The notes below the pieces were generated by a model, which did not search any database, was not told the DNA's origin, and worked only from the letters and a program-made list of their open reading frames with translations. Below are positions 50,070 to 59,579 of a stretch of DNA of 64,000 nt, piece after piece; position 1 is the first letter of the stretch; each line of letters begins with the position of its first letter. The stretch covers positions 1-64,000 of the forward strand of contig NZ_BMAY01000002.1 of the NCBI RefSeq assembly GCF_018327645.1, in the 5' to 3' direction. The position numbers and the translations under genes were made by a program. The DNA is from Lactobacillus corticis (GTDB lineage: Bacteria; Bacillota; Bacilli; Lactobacillales; Lactobacillaceae).

Positions 50070-50435
50070 ATGAAAATTTTGAAATCTGTTAAATCTATTT
50101 TGGTAAAATTAGTTGCGGCTTTAGCCTTAGCATTCGTTGGTGTAGTCGCTAGTCAAAACGTTAATACTTCAGCAAACACTCAAACTGTACAAGCAGCAAC
50201 CCACTGGTCAAAGAAGAACTTAAAGGCTCGTGCTTGGATCGTTAAGCGTGAATCTGGTGGTAACTGGCATGCTAGAAACGGTAATTGTTACGGTCGTTAC
50301 CAATTATTGATCACTTACCTGCACCACAATTACTCACACAAGAACCAAACTAGAGTTGCTGATAACTACGTACGTGGCCGTTATGGTTCATGGGTAAATG
50401 CTAAGAAGTTTTGGCAACGTCACCACTGGTACTAA
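50070..50435 (+). CDS. Short Apf-like secreted protein (lysozyme-like domain)
   Basis: 121 residues (or 118 from the TTG at 50079, which is better spaced from AAGGGA than the ATG). Signal peptide to about residue 43 (VQAA). The mature part AWIVKRESGGNWHARNGNCYGRYQL ... VADNYVRGRYGSWVNAKKFWQRHHWY is the C-terminal domain of aggregation-promoting factors, with the Glu of the ESGG motif as predicted catalytic residue of a transglycosylase-like fold. The usual LysM or coiled N-terminal part is missing, giving a minimal form. Confidence 0.85.
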   Translation: MKILKSVKSILVKLVAALALAFVGVVASQNVNTSANTQTVQAATHWSKKNLKARAWIVKRESGGNWHARNGNCYGRYQLLITYLHHNYSHKNQTRVADNYVRGRYGSWVNAKKFWQRHHWY

Positions 50436-50459
50436 AATTAAATATCATTCTCAATAAAG

Positions 50460-50495
50460 AAATAAGCGGATCAAATAGTGGTCCGCTTATTTTTG
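50460..50495 (+). terminator. Terminator of the Apf-like gene
   Basis: AAATAAGCGGA-N11-TCCGCTTATTTTT. Confidence 0.85.
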
Positions 50496-50502
50496 TGCAA
50501 AA

Positions 50503-50529
50503 TAAAAAGCCGTGCATTTCGCACAGCTT
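50503..50529 (-). terminator. Terminator of the 50536-51534 gene
   Basis: Minus strand AAGCTGTGC-gaaat-GCACGGCTT followed by TTTATTTT. Confidence 0.75.
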
Positions 50530-50535
50530 GCTTGG

Positions 50536-51534
50536 TTAATTGAATTTATCGTGTTTAAATTCGCGATACACCGCGATCACAAATACGGCAATCGCACACA
50601 CCATTGCGATATAAGCCATCGGCCCTACTGAAATAGCATTATTGGCGGCCGCTTCTGACAAATTATTGGCTACAGCATATTCCACAATCCATTTTTTCAT
50701 CAATGATGGGGTAAAAATGAAAGTCAACATTGCAATAAACGACGTAACCAGCTGCGTCCGGCGTGAATATGGTTCACGGAAGAATTGGGCTAAGACACAC
50801 ATAGCTGGTGCCAGCATCAAGAGCAATACCCACAAAACAATATTGCGTCCGGCTGCTGTGTTCATCATTTGACTGGAATTGGTGGCATACCGGTAACTGC
50901 CCCAGAGTGATCCGCCAGTCAGCGTGTTTAACAAACTCAGGATATATGACCCTTGTTGACCATAGCTGCCGCCGTTAGTCGACAAGACCCCTTGCACGAT
51001 ATTGAGCGCATCAGTTGAACCTGCTGATGAAAAATCTACGCTAACTACCTGTTTCATATAAGTGGCCAAGAAAGTGGTGATTGAACATCCCAGCTGAATC
51101 GCCTGCAGCATGCTCAGCTTACGACTCGCCTTTAAATGAAATTCTAAACTTAAAGTGCGGTTAGGGTGATGGCTATGCCCGATCACATAGATCCCAATAA
51201 GGACCAAAATCGCTAAGGCCAACAGCAGCCACCATTGTTTCGCCATAATCAAAAAGGCTGCTGCTACAATCACTGCAACCGAAACATACGGTCGATCGGA
51301 GAAAATCTTCCAAAAGTTCAGTGTATAAGTTGCCCCAGATCTTTTCATTTCCGGCTGGGTTGCTATTTTTTGCGGTTTGACCCGTCTTTTCTGCTCGACA
51401 CTCTGCATGCGCTGCAGCCACTCTGAGCGAGAAGTTTGCTTTGAGCGTCGTAAATTTTCGCGACGTCCTACCTTTTGCCGATTTGCCTGCTGTTCTTGAA
51501 ATCGGCGCCTTGACATGCGTGATTCCTTTGCCAT
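50536..51534 (-). CDS. Multi-pass membrane protein with basic N-terminus, unknown
   Basis: 332 residues from MAKESRMSRRRFQEQQ (ATG 51534, behind GAGGG). The first 70 residues are very rich in Arg, Lys and Gln, then two close helices (about 85-125), a soluble loop, and three more helices (about 155, 235-255, 270-290, 310-330). No known domain is recognised. It is divergent from the MFS gene. Confidence 0.65.
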   Translation of the reverse strand: MAKESRMSRRRFQEQQANRQKVGRRENLRRSKQTSRSEWLQRMQSVEQKRRVKPQKIATQPEMKRSGATYTLNFWKIFSDRPYVSVAVIVAAAFLIMAKQWWLLLALAILVLIGIYVIGHSHHPNRTLSLEFHLKASRKLSMLQAIQLGCSITTFLATYMKQVVSVDFSSAGSTDALNIVQGVLSTNGGSYGQQGSYILSLLNTLTGGSLWGSYRYATNSSQMMNTAAGRNIVLWVLLLMLAPAMCVLAQFFREPYSRRTQLVTSFIAMLTFIFTPSLMKKWIVEYAVANNLSEAAANNAISVGPMAYIAMVCAIAVFVIAVYREFKHDKFN

Positions 51535-51687
51535 CCTATTTACCCTCTTTCGTAGAAAACATGCTAGCACATCCAGCAACAATTAGCATACTTTTGGGTA
51601 AAGGTTGATAAAAATTTAATGTTGACAGCTAGAGTAAAATAGAAGTGATTGTTTTATATATATAAGGAAAAGAAAGCAGGGATTCAT

Positions 51688-52920
51688 TTGCAAGCTACCG
51701 ATTATCCTCAAGGCTGGAAACGCAGCTTTATTATTCTTTGGCTGGGTTGCTTCATTACCGGCTTGGGATATTCTATGACCATGCCTTTTATTTCGCTCTT
51801 CATCGCAGATTTGGGCAACTATAGCAAACTGGAATTAAACCTTTACTCTGGCTTGGCTTTTGCGATGACTTTTATCGCTCAAGCAATTGTCTCGCCATTC
51901 TGGGGCAGTTTAGCTGACCGCAAAGGTCGGAAGTTGATGTGCATGCGCGCCAGCGGGGTCATGGCACTAACAATTTTCATTACGGGGATGGCTCCCAATG
52001 CGATCTTTATCGTTGTCATGCGGTTTATTCAGGGATCTTTTTCGGGCTATATCAATAATGCCACGGCCCTAATCGCAGGAGAAACGCCGCACAAACGCAG
52101 CGGCTGGGTGATTAGTCAGATGCTGACAGCTGGAACGGCCGGCAACCTAGTCGGTCCGTTACTGGGTGGTACCCTTTCAAGTATTTTGCAGCATTTTGTC
52201 GGTGGCGCCTGGCCTTACCGGATCGCCTTCTTCTTAACCGGTCTGTTAATGCTGCTGGTCTTTTTAGGAACAAGTTTCTTAGTAAAAGAAGATTTTACCC
52301 CTATCGAAAAAGAAAAAATGCAGCCCATGGGCGATTTGCTCAAGTCACTGCCAAATTTAAAAATTGTTATTTTGATGTTTATTACCACGATGATTGTCCA
52401 ATCATCCACCATGTCGATTGACCCAATCGTTTCTCTTTACGTTAAACAATTAATGCACGGCGTGGGTGACATTTCCTTTGTGGCTGGGGTCGTGGCTGCT
52501 GCTCCTGGTTTGGGGACATTGCTTGCGTCATCGAAACTTGGCCACAAATTGGACGAACTGGGGCCAATGAAAATTTTAACTTGGGGCTTGCTGATTGCTA
52601 CTCTCCTCTTTATTCCAATGGCTCTAGTAAGCTCGCCTTGGACCTTAGCAGTGTTGCGTTTCTTGTTGGGAATCGTCAGCGTCGGATTAATGCCAGCAGC
52701 CCAAACGGTCTTGACCCTTTCGACGCCCCATGAATCATTCGGCCGAATTTTTAGCTATAACCAATCTTTCCAAGCGATTGGGGCGGTTTTAGGTTCAATG
52801 CTGGGCTCAGGGATTTCCGGCTTCTTTAACTATCAACTCGTCTTTTGGGTTACCGGTTTATTGCTGCTAATCAATTTTATGATCGTTTTTCCCTACTCGA
52901 GGTTGCGTTCGTCGCGGTAA
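51688..52920 (+). CDS. MFS multidrug efflux transporter
   Basis: 410 residues from a TTG at 51688, six bases after AGGGA; the frame continues upstream to a TTG at 51649 without an RBS. Twelve helices; motif A GSLADRKGRKLM between helices 2 and 3. It resembles the PmrA/NorA-like drug:H+ antiporters (DHA1). Its last 28 bases overlap the convergent gene. Confidence 0.84.
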   Translation: MQATDYPQGWKRSFIILWLGCFITGLGYSMTMPFISLFIADLGNYSKLELNLYSGLAFAMTFIAQAIVSPFWGSLADRKGRKLMCMRASGVMALTIFITGMAPNAIFIVVMRFIQGSFSGYINNATALIAGETPHKRSGWVISQMLTAGTAGNLVGPLLGGTLSSILQHFVGGAWPYRIAFFLTGLLMLLVFLGTSFLVKEDFTPIEKEKMQPMGDLLKSLPNLKIVILMFITTMIVQSSTMSIDPIVSLYVKQLMHGVGDISFVAGVVAAAPGLGTLLASSKLGHKLDELGPMKILTWGLLIATLLFIPMALVSSPWTLAVLRFLLGIVSVGLMPAAQTVLTLSTPHESFGRIFSYNQSFQAIGAVLGSMLGSGISGFFNYQLVFWVTGLLLLINFMIVFPYSRLRSSR

Positions 52921-53261
52921 ATAAAGCGCAATAATACGCTATTAATGATAATAATCACGTTAATTAAGGTCGAATAGTCCAATAAAATTGTGGTTGCCAT
53001 GCCGATTACCGTATAAATGAAAGAACACCACAAAAAAATCAAATACCCGTGATACAGATAAATAGGATATTTTTCTGCTAGCACCATCAAGCCAATTTCA
53101 ATTGCAATTAAAAGCGCCACAATAAAGAAACCAATTGGTGGAAGCCATGAGGTCTCCAATTGCCCTGGCAGGAGCGAATGTCCTACAAAAATTGCATCTG
53201 CAATACCATCAAGACCTAATATAAATGACAGGACTACTAATACTTTACGCCAAGTTTGCAC
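52893..53261 (-). CDS. Four-helix membrane protein, unknown
   Basis: 122 residues with four hydrophobic segments and a polar start MQTWRK. It overlaps the end of the MFS gene by 28 bases tail to tail. Weak RBS (GAGGTGG). No family recognised. Confidence 0.55.
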   Translation of the reverse strand: MQTWRKVLVVLSFILGLDGIADAIFVGHSLLPGQLETSWLPPIGFFIVALLIAIEIGLMVLAEKYPIYLYHGYLIFLWCSFIYTVIGMATTILLDYSTLINVIIIINSVLLRFIYRDERNLE

Positions 53262-53324
53262 CTAACCACCTCATCTAACAGGTCTAATTATAACAAATAG
53301 TTTCTTAGAAGAATTACTTCAAGC

Positions 53325-53361
53325 AAAAAGTCATCTCAGTTCATAGCGAGATGACTTTTTT
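53325..53361 (-). terminator. Terminator of the 53364-54053 gene
   Basis: AAAAAGTCATCTC ... GAGATGACTTTTTT with a 10-nt loop. Confidence 0.8.
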
Positions 53362-53363
53362 GC

Positions 53364-54053
53364 TTAAATAAAAATGAGACTCACATCAGCAATCTTTTTT
53401 ACCTTGCTGCGCGGATAGGGCTCTTCGCCTCGCAAATAATAGTTTACCGCTCTAACCTTGCCGCCTAGCAAATTGCCATTTTCGCCAACCGGCACCAAAA
53501 CTAAAGTTCCAACGTCAATCTCTGGATCATCAGTTGTATAGTAGTAAGTTTTATCGCTGCCATCTAAGCTGACAGACAAATAACGCGTACAGTCCAAGGA
53601 CGGAAATAAACTGAGGAATAAGCTGCGATCCATGATGCGATCAAGCGAACGGTTTACCCACGTCAAAAACTCAACAAATTCCGGAGAAACATACTTTAGT
53701 TTAGCCGGTAATTTGACTTTTTGTTTCTTGTCAGCATACACCAGTTTAACTTTCAAAATTGGACCCTTGCCTGCATGATGCTTACCAAAAATCCACATAT
53801 TAGCCAGATGAAGCAGGTTTCTTATCATGTAGGGATCTAAAGTTACGCCGGACCGGCGAACATCCTCACACTTGCTGGTGAATTTTATCATGTTCTTTGT
53901 TTGATCAATGATAATTTTTTCCTTGCGATATCCTCGCTCATCTTTTAGGCAAATAATGACCTTTTCCAGTCCCAGATTGTCATCATATATAACGCGGTTC
54001 AATGGATTGAGGTGCCAATAGGTTTCATCATACTCATCATAATCGTTACTCAT
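53364..54053 (-). CDS. Soluble protein, unknown
   Basis: 229 residues, no helix or signal. Begins MSNDYDEYDETYW, highly acidic, after a long GGGGGAGGG RBS. The C-terminal part (about 165-225: DDPEIDVGTLVLVPVG ... GGKVRAVNYYL) resembles the small beta domain seen at the N-terminus of PriA helicases, a loose impression only. Own terminator. Not recognised. Confidence 0.6.
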   Translation of the reverse strand: MSNDYDEYDETYWHLNPLNRVIYDDNLGLEKVIICLKDERGYRKEKIIIDQTKNMIKFTSKCEDVRRSGVTLDPYMIRNLLHLANMWIFGKHHAGKGPILKVKLVYADKKQKVKLPAKLKYVSPEFVEFLTWVNRSLDRIMDRSLFLSLFPSLDCTRYLSVSLDGSDKTYYYTTDDPEIDVGTLVLVPVGENGNLLGGKVRAVNYYLRGEEPYPRSKVKKIADVSLIFI

Positions 54054-54124
54054 CTTAAGCCCTCCCCCTCTTATACATATAATTATATCTTGTTCGCTAA
54101 TTGCGCTCTATCATTTTTCGCATC

Positions 54125-54150
54125 AAAAACCGCCTCTAAAAAGAGACGGT
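54125..54150 (-). terminator. Terminator of the maltose operon
   Basis: Minus strand ACCGTCTCT-tttt-AGAGGCGGT then TTTTT, 35 bp after malG. Confidence 0.8.
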
Positions 54151-54183
54151 CTTCGATAAGCATAAGCAGCTTTTTGAAGGAAA

Positions 54184-55041
54184 TTAACCTTTGTCGGCCC
54201 CAGCCGTAATCCCGTTAACGTAGAACTTCTGCATAAATACGAACAGGATGGTAATTGGGATGGCGATGATGACACACCCTGCAACGAATTGGGCAAAGTA
54301 TGCAGTCGCGTTACCCTTGGTAGTGTGGACCATGTTGTAAAGTCCATATGCTACCGTATAAGTCTTGGCATCCCCAGAAGTCGAAAGAATGATTCCTGAG
54401 AAAATGAAGTCAGTCCAAGGCGCGATGAATGATGTTAAAGCTGTGTAAACAATCATCGGCTTTGATAATGGCAAACCAATGTGGACAAACACTTGCCACT
54501 TAGTAGCGCCGTCGATTTCAGCAGCTTCATCAATTGACCGTGGGATCGTATCAAAGAATCCCTTAGCAACATAGAAGCCTAAGCCGGCACCACCAACGTA
54601 AACCAGCAGCAAACCACCAAGGTTTAACATGTTTAGCCCTTTAAGGATGTAGTACAGGGCAATCATTGACATAAAGCCGGGGAACATCCCTAATACCAAT
54701 GCGATTTGCAGGAATGGTTTTCTAAAGGCAAAGCGAAGTCTGGACAACACATAGGCTACGGAAATTGTCAAGAAAGTAGAGATAATCATCGAAAGAATAG
54801 AAATAACTAAAGTATTGCGGATCCAGTAGCCAAATGGATATTGTGAGTTGTTAAAAATACCAATGTAGTTTTGTAAAGTGAATTTGTCTGGCCAGAAGGT
54901 GGAAACGAATCCCGTATCGTTATATGAGAAACTTGCCAGCACAATCCAGATAATCGGTAAAATCCAAAGAACAGCTAAGAGCGTTAATAAGATATACCGG
55001 AAAATTAACGAGAGCCTTCTTTGATTTGAATAAGATTTCAT
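54184..55041 (-). CDS. malG: Maltodextrin ABC permease MalG
   Basis: 285 residues with six helices and the EAA loop DEAAEIDGATKWQVFVHIGLPLSKP (about 185-210). It is the last gene of the operon, two bases after malF. With MalF it forms the channel powered by MalK. Confidence 0.92.
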   Translation of the reverse strand: MKSYSNQRRLSLIFRYILLTLLAVLWILPIIWIVLASFSYNDTGFVSTFWPDKFTLQNYIGIFNNSQYPFGYWIRNTLVISILSMIISTFLTISVAYVLSRLRFAFRKPFLQIALVLGMFPGFMSMIALYYILKGLNMLNLGGLLLVYVGGAGLGFYVAKGFFDTIPRSIDEAAEIDGATKWQVFVHIGLPLSKPMIVYTALTSFIAPWTDFIFSGIILSTSGDAKTYTVAYGLYNMVHTTKGNATAYFAQFVAGCVIIAIPITILFVFMQKFYVNGITAGADKG

Positions 55042-55043
55042 AA

Positions 55044-56399
55044 CTAGCCCTCCTTAAATGCGTTAGTGCGACGATATGCTATCAACGAGAAGGTGGCACT
55101 CAAGATGAAGATCAAGATCCCTAAAACTGCTGAGGCGTTGTAACGTTGCTCTTGGCCGAAGGTCAAGTTGTACAGCCACGTTACCAGCAAGTCGGTTGAG
55201 CCCGCACCATTGTACTTCGCATTCATCGGAGCCCCGCCAGTCAGCAGGTAGATGACGTTGAAGTTGTTGATATTTCCGATAAATTGTTGGATCAAAGATG
55301 GTGCCATCACATAGAGGATTTGCGGGAAAGTTATAGACTTGAAAATTTGGAAAGAGTTGGCACCGTCAATCTTAGCTGCTTCAATTTGGTCTGTTGGCAA
55401 GTTTTGAATAATCGCTGTTGAGACCAACATGGAAACAGGTATACCGATCCACATGTTCACAATAATGACCGTAATTCGAGCCATCCAAGGCGAAGCTTGG
55501 TTATCAATAAAGTGAATTGGGTGTGAAATCAAGTGCAGGTTTTGCAAGATTGCGTTCAAAGCACCCTGGTAGTCCAAGAATTGCGCCATCATCAATAATG
55601 ATACGAATTGTGGAACAGCCCAAATAATTACGAAGATAGTTCTCCAGAAAGCCTTGTGCTTAATGCCTTTAGATTCAATTAATAAGGCAAGCAAGACACC
55701 AAAGAAGAAAGTAGTGGCAGTGGCAGCAACCGCCCAAATGATGGTCCAGCCAAGTACCGGGAAGAAAGTACCAGCCAAATCCCCACTAAGGACGTTGCCA
55801 AATGCTTGAAAGCCAGTCCAAGAGAAAGCAATTGGGTGTTGGCGATCATAGTTGGTAAAGGCCATCGAAATCATGAAGACCGTTGGCAAAACAGTAAACA
55901 GCAAGATCCCCACTAGTGGCACTGCCATTAAAGTAGCATGGAGCCGAGTGTCAAGCAGACTAGCAAGTTCTTCACCGTTAGAAGGAATGTGCTCACCGTC
56001 ACGCTTTAACACGTAGTTATGCCGAGTTGATTTAAGGTTAACAATGTACAAACCAATAATGGCTGCAATGATCATCAGAGCCAAAACCCCGAAGAGCAAA
56101 AGCAAAACAGAATTGGAAGGCTGTTTAGTAACGTATACTCCTTGAGCAGCGTCATAAACAACTCGTTTGTGCTTAACCGTTCCTAAAGTTGCGAGACTGT
56201 TTAAAGTTGGAATCCCGCTTAAAAAGAACCAAATTAAGAATACAATTTCACTGAGCATCAGGCAGAAGCCCTTTACCCATTGTTTATTTTCTAGAGCGTT
56301 GCTGCCCATCAGGAAAAATGATAGTTTTGTCGCAGCGCTCCCCTTCGAAAACACTTCTCGATAAGTCGCTTTAGGAGGGTTGTGTTTGCGTTTAAACAT
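55044..56399 (-). CDS. malF: Maltodextrin ABC permease MalF
   Basis: 451 residues, eight helices. The N-terminal part has two extra helices and a loop (about 45-135), as in long MalF proteins. The EAA loop is IEAAKIDGANSFQIFKSITFPQ. A strong hairpin at 56419-56451 separates it from malE and RBS GGAG lies 8 bases upstream. Confidence 0.92.
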   Translation of the reverse strand: MFKRKHNPPKATYREVFSKGSAATKLSFFLMGSNALENKQWVKGFCLMLSEIVFLIWFFLSGIPTLNSLATLGTVKHKRVVYDAAQGVYVTKQPSNSVLLLLFGVLALMIIAAIIGLYIVNLKSTRHNYVLKRDGEHIPSNGEELASLLDTRLHATLMAVPLVGILLFTVLPTVFMISMAFTNYDRQHPIAFSWTGFQAFGNVLSGDLAGTFFPVLGWTIIWAVAATATTFFFGVLLALLIESKGIKHKAFWRTIFVIIWAVPQFVSLLMMAQFLDYQGALNAILQNLHLISHPIHFIDNQASPWMARITVIIVNMWIGIPVSMLVSTAIIQNLPTDQIEAAKIDGANSFQIFKSITFPQILYVMAPSLIQQFIGNINNFNVIYLLTGGAPMNAKYNGAGSTDLLVTWLYNLTFGQEQRYNASAVLGILIFILSATFSLIAYRRTNAFKEG

Positions 56400-56418
56400 A
56401 ATAGTTTATCTCCTTCTT

Positions 56419-56451
56419 AAGCGAAAAGGTTGGAAAAACCAACCTTTGCTT
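56419..56451 (-). other. Intercistronic hairpin between malE and malF
   Basis: AAGCAAAGGTTGG-tttttC-CAACCTTTTCGCTT: a stem of about nine strong pairs without a T-run. Such a structure would protect the malE 3' end or cut read-through, giving more binding protein than permease. Confidence 0.65.
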
Positions 56452-56473
56452 ATGCTTACATCTACGCTAATGA

Positions 56474-57706
56474 CTATTTCTTGCTAATAGCTTTGTCTAA
56501 CTTAGCAAGTTGTGCCTTGTATTGTGAAGACTTGATCTTGCCGTCGTAAACACCACTGATTAATGGAGCTGAGTTGTTCCAGAAAGTAGCCATTTGAGGT
56601 AACTTAGGTTGTAATACTGAGTTGCCGCTCTTAGACATTTCTGCAACTGCTTCTGCAACTGGATCGCTAGTTACAGATGAGTCTTTCAAAGCTGCCTTCA
56701 ATACAGGGATTTGACCAGCATGTTCATGAGCGATCAATTGTGACTTCTTGTTGGTAATGTATGCAGCTAACAGGGTTGATGCCTTAGCATACTTGGTGTG
56801 GGAGTTGATAGCAAAGCCTTCAATACCTAAGAATGCTTCCATTTGAGCCTTCTTGCCGCCAACAGTAATGGTTGGGTATTTAGCAACGGCAAAGTTCTTG
56901 CCCAAGATCTTCTTAATGTTAGCTGCGTTCCAAGGACCGTCCAAGATAGCTTGAGCGTTGCCCTTCTTTAATTGGTTCAAAGCGTTTGAAGTTTGCATTA
57001 CGCCCTTGTTGTTCTTTTGAGCTGCGTACCACTTCAAAGCGTTAACACCGTTTTCTGAGTTGAACGTTGAACCCTTAAGAGTTTCACCGTCTTTACCGTA
57101 TAGGTAAGTGCCTGCTGAGAACATTACTGGCCACATTACGTATGCGTTGGTGAAGTCAGTTGCAACTACACCCTTCTTAGTCAAAGTGTCCCAGTCCTTA
57201 ACATCGCTAGCTGATAACTTAGACTTGTTGTAGTACAAAGTTTGAGCTTGTTGAGCGTATGGGTATGCGTAAACCTTACCCTTCCAAGAAACACCCTTGT
57301 AAGCTGCGTTGAGGTAGTTGCTCTTGATGTCCTTAGTTGCTGCTGGTGAAAGTGGGTTAATGTAACCTGCTTCGGCCATTTGACCTAATTGGTCGTTAGG
57401 AACTTCAAAGACGTCAGCAGCCTTTGATGGGTCCTTACCAACGTCAGTCTTAGCGTTAGCTGAACCGTTTGGACTTTGAGTAACCTTAACCTTGATCTTT
57501 GGATACTTCTTTTGGAAGTCCTTAGCAATGCTCTTGTAGTAAGTTACTTGTTCAGTGTCAACCCAGAGAGTAATGTTACCCTTGGTGTCCTTGTCATTAG
57601 AGCTTGAACTTGAGCTGCTTGATGATGAACCGTTAGAGCAGGCTGCTAAAGCTGAAACAGCTAATAAAGTCACGCCTCCGACAGCAAATTTCTTCCAAAT
57701 CTTCAT
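56474..57706 (-). CDS. malE: Maltodextrin-binding lipoprotein MalE
   Basis: 410 residues from MKIWKKFAVGG (ATG 57706, RBS AGGAGG). Lipobox VSALAAC-SNG with Cys near 22, then a Ser-rich linker and a class-1 solute-binding fold. Membrane-anchored and exposed outside. It lies between malK and malF with hairpins on both sides. Confidence 0.92.
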   Translation of the reverse strand: MKIWKKFAVGGVTLLAVSALAACSNGSSSSSSSSSSNDKDTKGNITLWVDTEQVTYYKSIAKDFQKKYPKIKVKVTQSPNGSANAKTDVGKDPSKAADVFEVPNDQLGQMAEAGYINPLSPAATKDIKSNYLNAAYKGVSWKGKVYAYPYAQQAQTLYYNKSKLSASDVKDWDTLTKKGVVATDFTNAYVMWPVMFSAGTYLYGKDGETLKGSTFNSENGVNALKWYAAQKNNKGVMQTSNALNQLKKGNAQAILDGPWNAANIKKILGKNFAVAKYPTITVGGKKAQMEAFLGIEGFAINSHTKYAKASTLLAAYITNKKSQLIAHEHAGQIPVLKAALKDSSVTSDPVAEAVAEMSKSGNSVLQPKLPQMATFWNNSAPLISGVYDGKIKSSQYKAQLAKLDKAISKK

Positions 57707-57745
57707 AATATTTCCTCCTAAACAAAGCAAATACAGCTTTTTTCT

Positions 57746-57788
57746 TTGCAAATGACCAAAACACACATCAAAAACGGATCATTTGCAA
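57746..57788 (-). other. Intercistronic inverted repeat between malK and malE
   Basis: TTGCAAATGA ... TCATTTGCAA with a long loop of about 20 nt. No T-run directly follows. It sits 12-55 bases after the malK stop and upstream of malE. Confidence 0.5.
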
Positions 57789-57799
57789 GGTTCTCTTTC

Positions 57800-58906
57800 C
57801 TAATTGTGAATACGTAACGTTGTGTCCTTGTCAAAGAAGTGACCCTTGTTAATATCAAAGCCCATCTTGACAACATCACCTGGTTGGTGGAAGTCACGCG
57901 AATTAATGATGGCTACGAATTCGGTTCCATCTACTTCTTGGTACAGTTGGATCGTTGCCCCAAGCAATTCTGAAACTACAACCTTCGAAGTTACGACATC
58001 ATTTGGCCAAGTTTCCATAAAGGCTTCTTCTGAGTGAATGTCTTCTGGACGAATCCCAAAGACTAAATCTTTGTCATTGTAGCCTTGTTCTTCAAGCATC
58101 TTGGCCTTGCCTTCAGGCACTTCCAAGTTCAAGCCCTTGCCATCACTCATGCGACCATCTTTATAATGAACATTGAAGAAGTTCATTTGTGGTGAGCCAA
58201 TGAAGCCTGCAACAAATTGGTTAACTGGTTCGTTGTAAACTTCAAGCGGCGTTCCGATTTGTTGCACATGTCCAACCGACATAACAACGACCCGGTCAGC
58301 CAAAGTCATGGCTTCAGTCTGATCGTGAGTAACGTAAATTGAAGTCGTCCCTAAACGTTGGTGCAGCTTGGCAATTTCGGCTCTCATTGATACCCGCAGC
58401 TTGGCATCCAAGTTAGAAAGCGGTTCGTCCATCAAGAAAATTGGCGCATCCCGAACGATTGCCCGTCCTAAAGCGACACGCTGACGTTGACCACCAGATA
58501 AGGCACCTGGCTTTTTGTCTAAGTAATCTTCCAGCCCTAAGATCTTGGCAGCGTTCTTAACCCGCTTGTCAATATCTTCTTTCTTGTAGTGCCGCAGCTT
58601 TAAACCAAAGGCCATGTTGTCATAAATCGTCATGTGTGGGTACAAGGCATAGTTCTGGAAAACCATGGCAATGTTCCGGTCCTTTGGGGCAACATCATTC
58701 ATGACCTTGCCATCGATCTCCAAAGTCCCCTTGCTGATGTCTTCCAAACCAGCAATCATCCGCAAAGTAGTTGACTTACCACAACCTGATGGTCCAACGA
58801 AAACGATGAATTCCTTGGGCTTAATATGCAGATCGAAGTCGTTAACTGAATATTTATCGTTGCCTTCGTATTTCTTGTAGATATGGTTTAAATCAACTTC
58901 AACCAT
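57800..58906 (-). CDS. malK: Maltodextrin ABC ATPase (MalK/MsmK)
   Basis: 368 residues. Walker [10 protein letters not shown], signature [16 protein letters not shown], Walker [13 protein letters not shown], and a C-terminal TOBE regulatory domain (about 240-365). It overlaps pgmB by eight bases with AAGGAG as RBS. Single-copy MsmK-like ATPases may also serve other sugar permeases. Confidence 0.93.
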   Translation of the reverse strand: MVEVDLNHIYKKYEGNDKYSVNDFDLHIKPKEFIVFVGPSGCGKSTTLRMIAGLEDISKGTLEIDGKVMNDVAPKDRNIAMVFQNYALYPHMTIYDNMAFGLKLRHYKKEDIDKRVKNAAKILGLEDYLDKKPGALSGGQRQRVALGRAIVRDAPIFLMDEPLSNLDAKLRVSMRAEIAKLHQRLGTTSIYVTHDQTEAMTLADRVVVMSVGHVQQIGTPLEVYNEPVNQFVAGFIGSPQMNFFNVHYKDGRMSDGKGLNLEVPEGKAKMLEEQGYNDKDLVFGIRPEDIHSEEAFMETWPNDVVTSKVVVSELLGATIQLYQEVDGTEFVAIINSRDFHQPGDVVKMGFDINKGHFFDKDTTLRIHN

Positions 58907-59579
58907 TCTTGATCTCCTTACTTTCTTTAAATGCCGTCACAATATCTGCCAAGTGAAGTTGACTGGTATCGCTGACGATGTAGTCTGCTTCATGGAGCAG
59001 TTTGCGATCGCCGATGCCGACTGCAAATTGACCGGCTGCCTTGATTGCGGCCACGCCCGCAGCTGCATCTTCAAAGCTGATAACTTCATCCTGCTCAAGG
59101 CCAATCAATGCTTGAGCTTTTTCATAGATCTCTGGATCCGGCTTGCCCTTATGCAAGCTGGCTGGATCAACAATGCCGTCAAACTCTCCGATAATTCCAA
59201 GTTTAGTTAGAATCTTAGGGGCATTCTTTGAGGCACTGGCAATCACCAGTTTCAAGCCATCCTGTTTAGCATCTGCTAGCAGTTGCGGAATTCCTGGCAG
59301 AATGTCAGCCGGTGTCATCGTTTCAACTGACTCTAAGAATTTTTCATTCTTTTTAGCAGCTAAAGCAGCTTTTTCTTCCGGACTGTAGTCATTTTCCTTG
59401 CCGCCGATCTTCAGAATCATTTCCAAAGAATCCATCCGGGAAATCCCGCGCAAGTTATCTAAATCGGCTTGGGAAAGGGTAATGCCTAAGTCTTTTGCCA
59501 AATTATTCCAAGCAGTTAAGTGGAATCTGGCAGAATCGGTTAACACGCCATCAAGGTCGAAGATTAAGCCTTTAAGCAT
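58899..59579 (-). CDS. pgmB: Beta-phosphoglucomutase
   Basis: 226-residue HAD protein. Catalytic [14 protein letters not shown] at the N-terminus, Thr/Ser in [10 protein letters not shown], Lys in KGKPDPEIY and the acidic pair SFEDAAAGV. It converts beta-glucose-1-phosphate, made by MapA, to glucose-6-phosphate. It overlaps mapA by 16 bases. Confidence 0.94.
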   Translation of the reverse strand: MLKGLIFDLDGVLTDSARFHLTAWNNLAKDLGITLSQADLDNLRGISRMDSLEMILKIGGKENDYSPEEKAALAAKKNEKFLESVETMTPADILPGIPQLLADAKQDGLKLVIASASKNAPKILTKLGIIGEFDGIVDPASLHKGKPDPEIYEKAQALIGLEQDEVISFEDAAAGVAAIKAAGQFAVGIGDRKLLHEADYIVSDTSQLHLADIVTAFKESKEIKNG

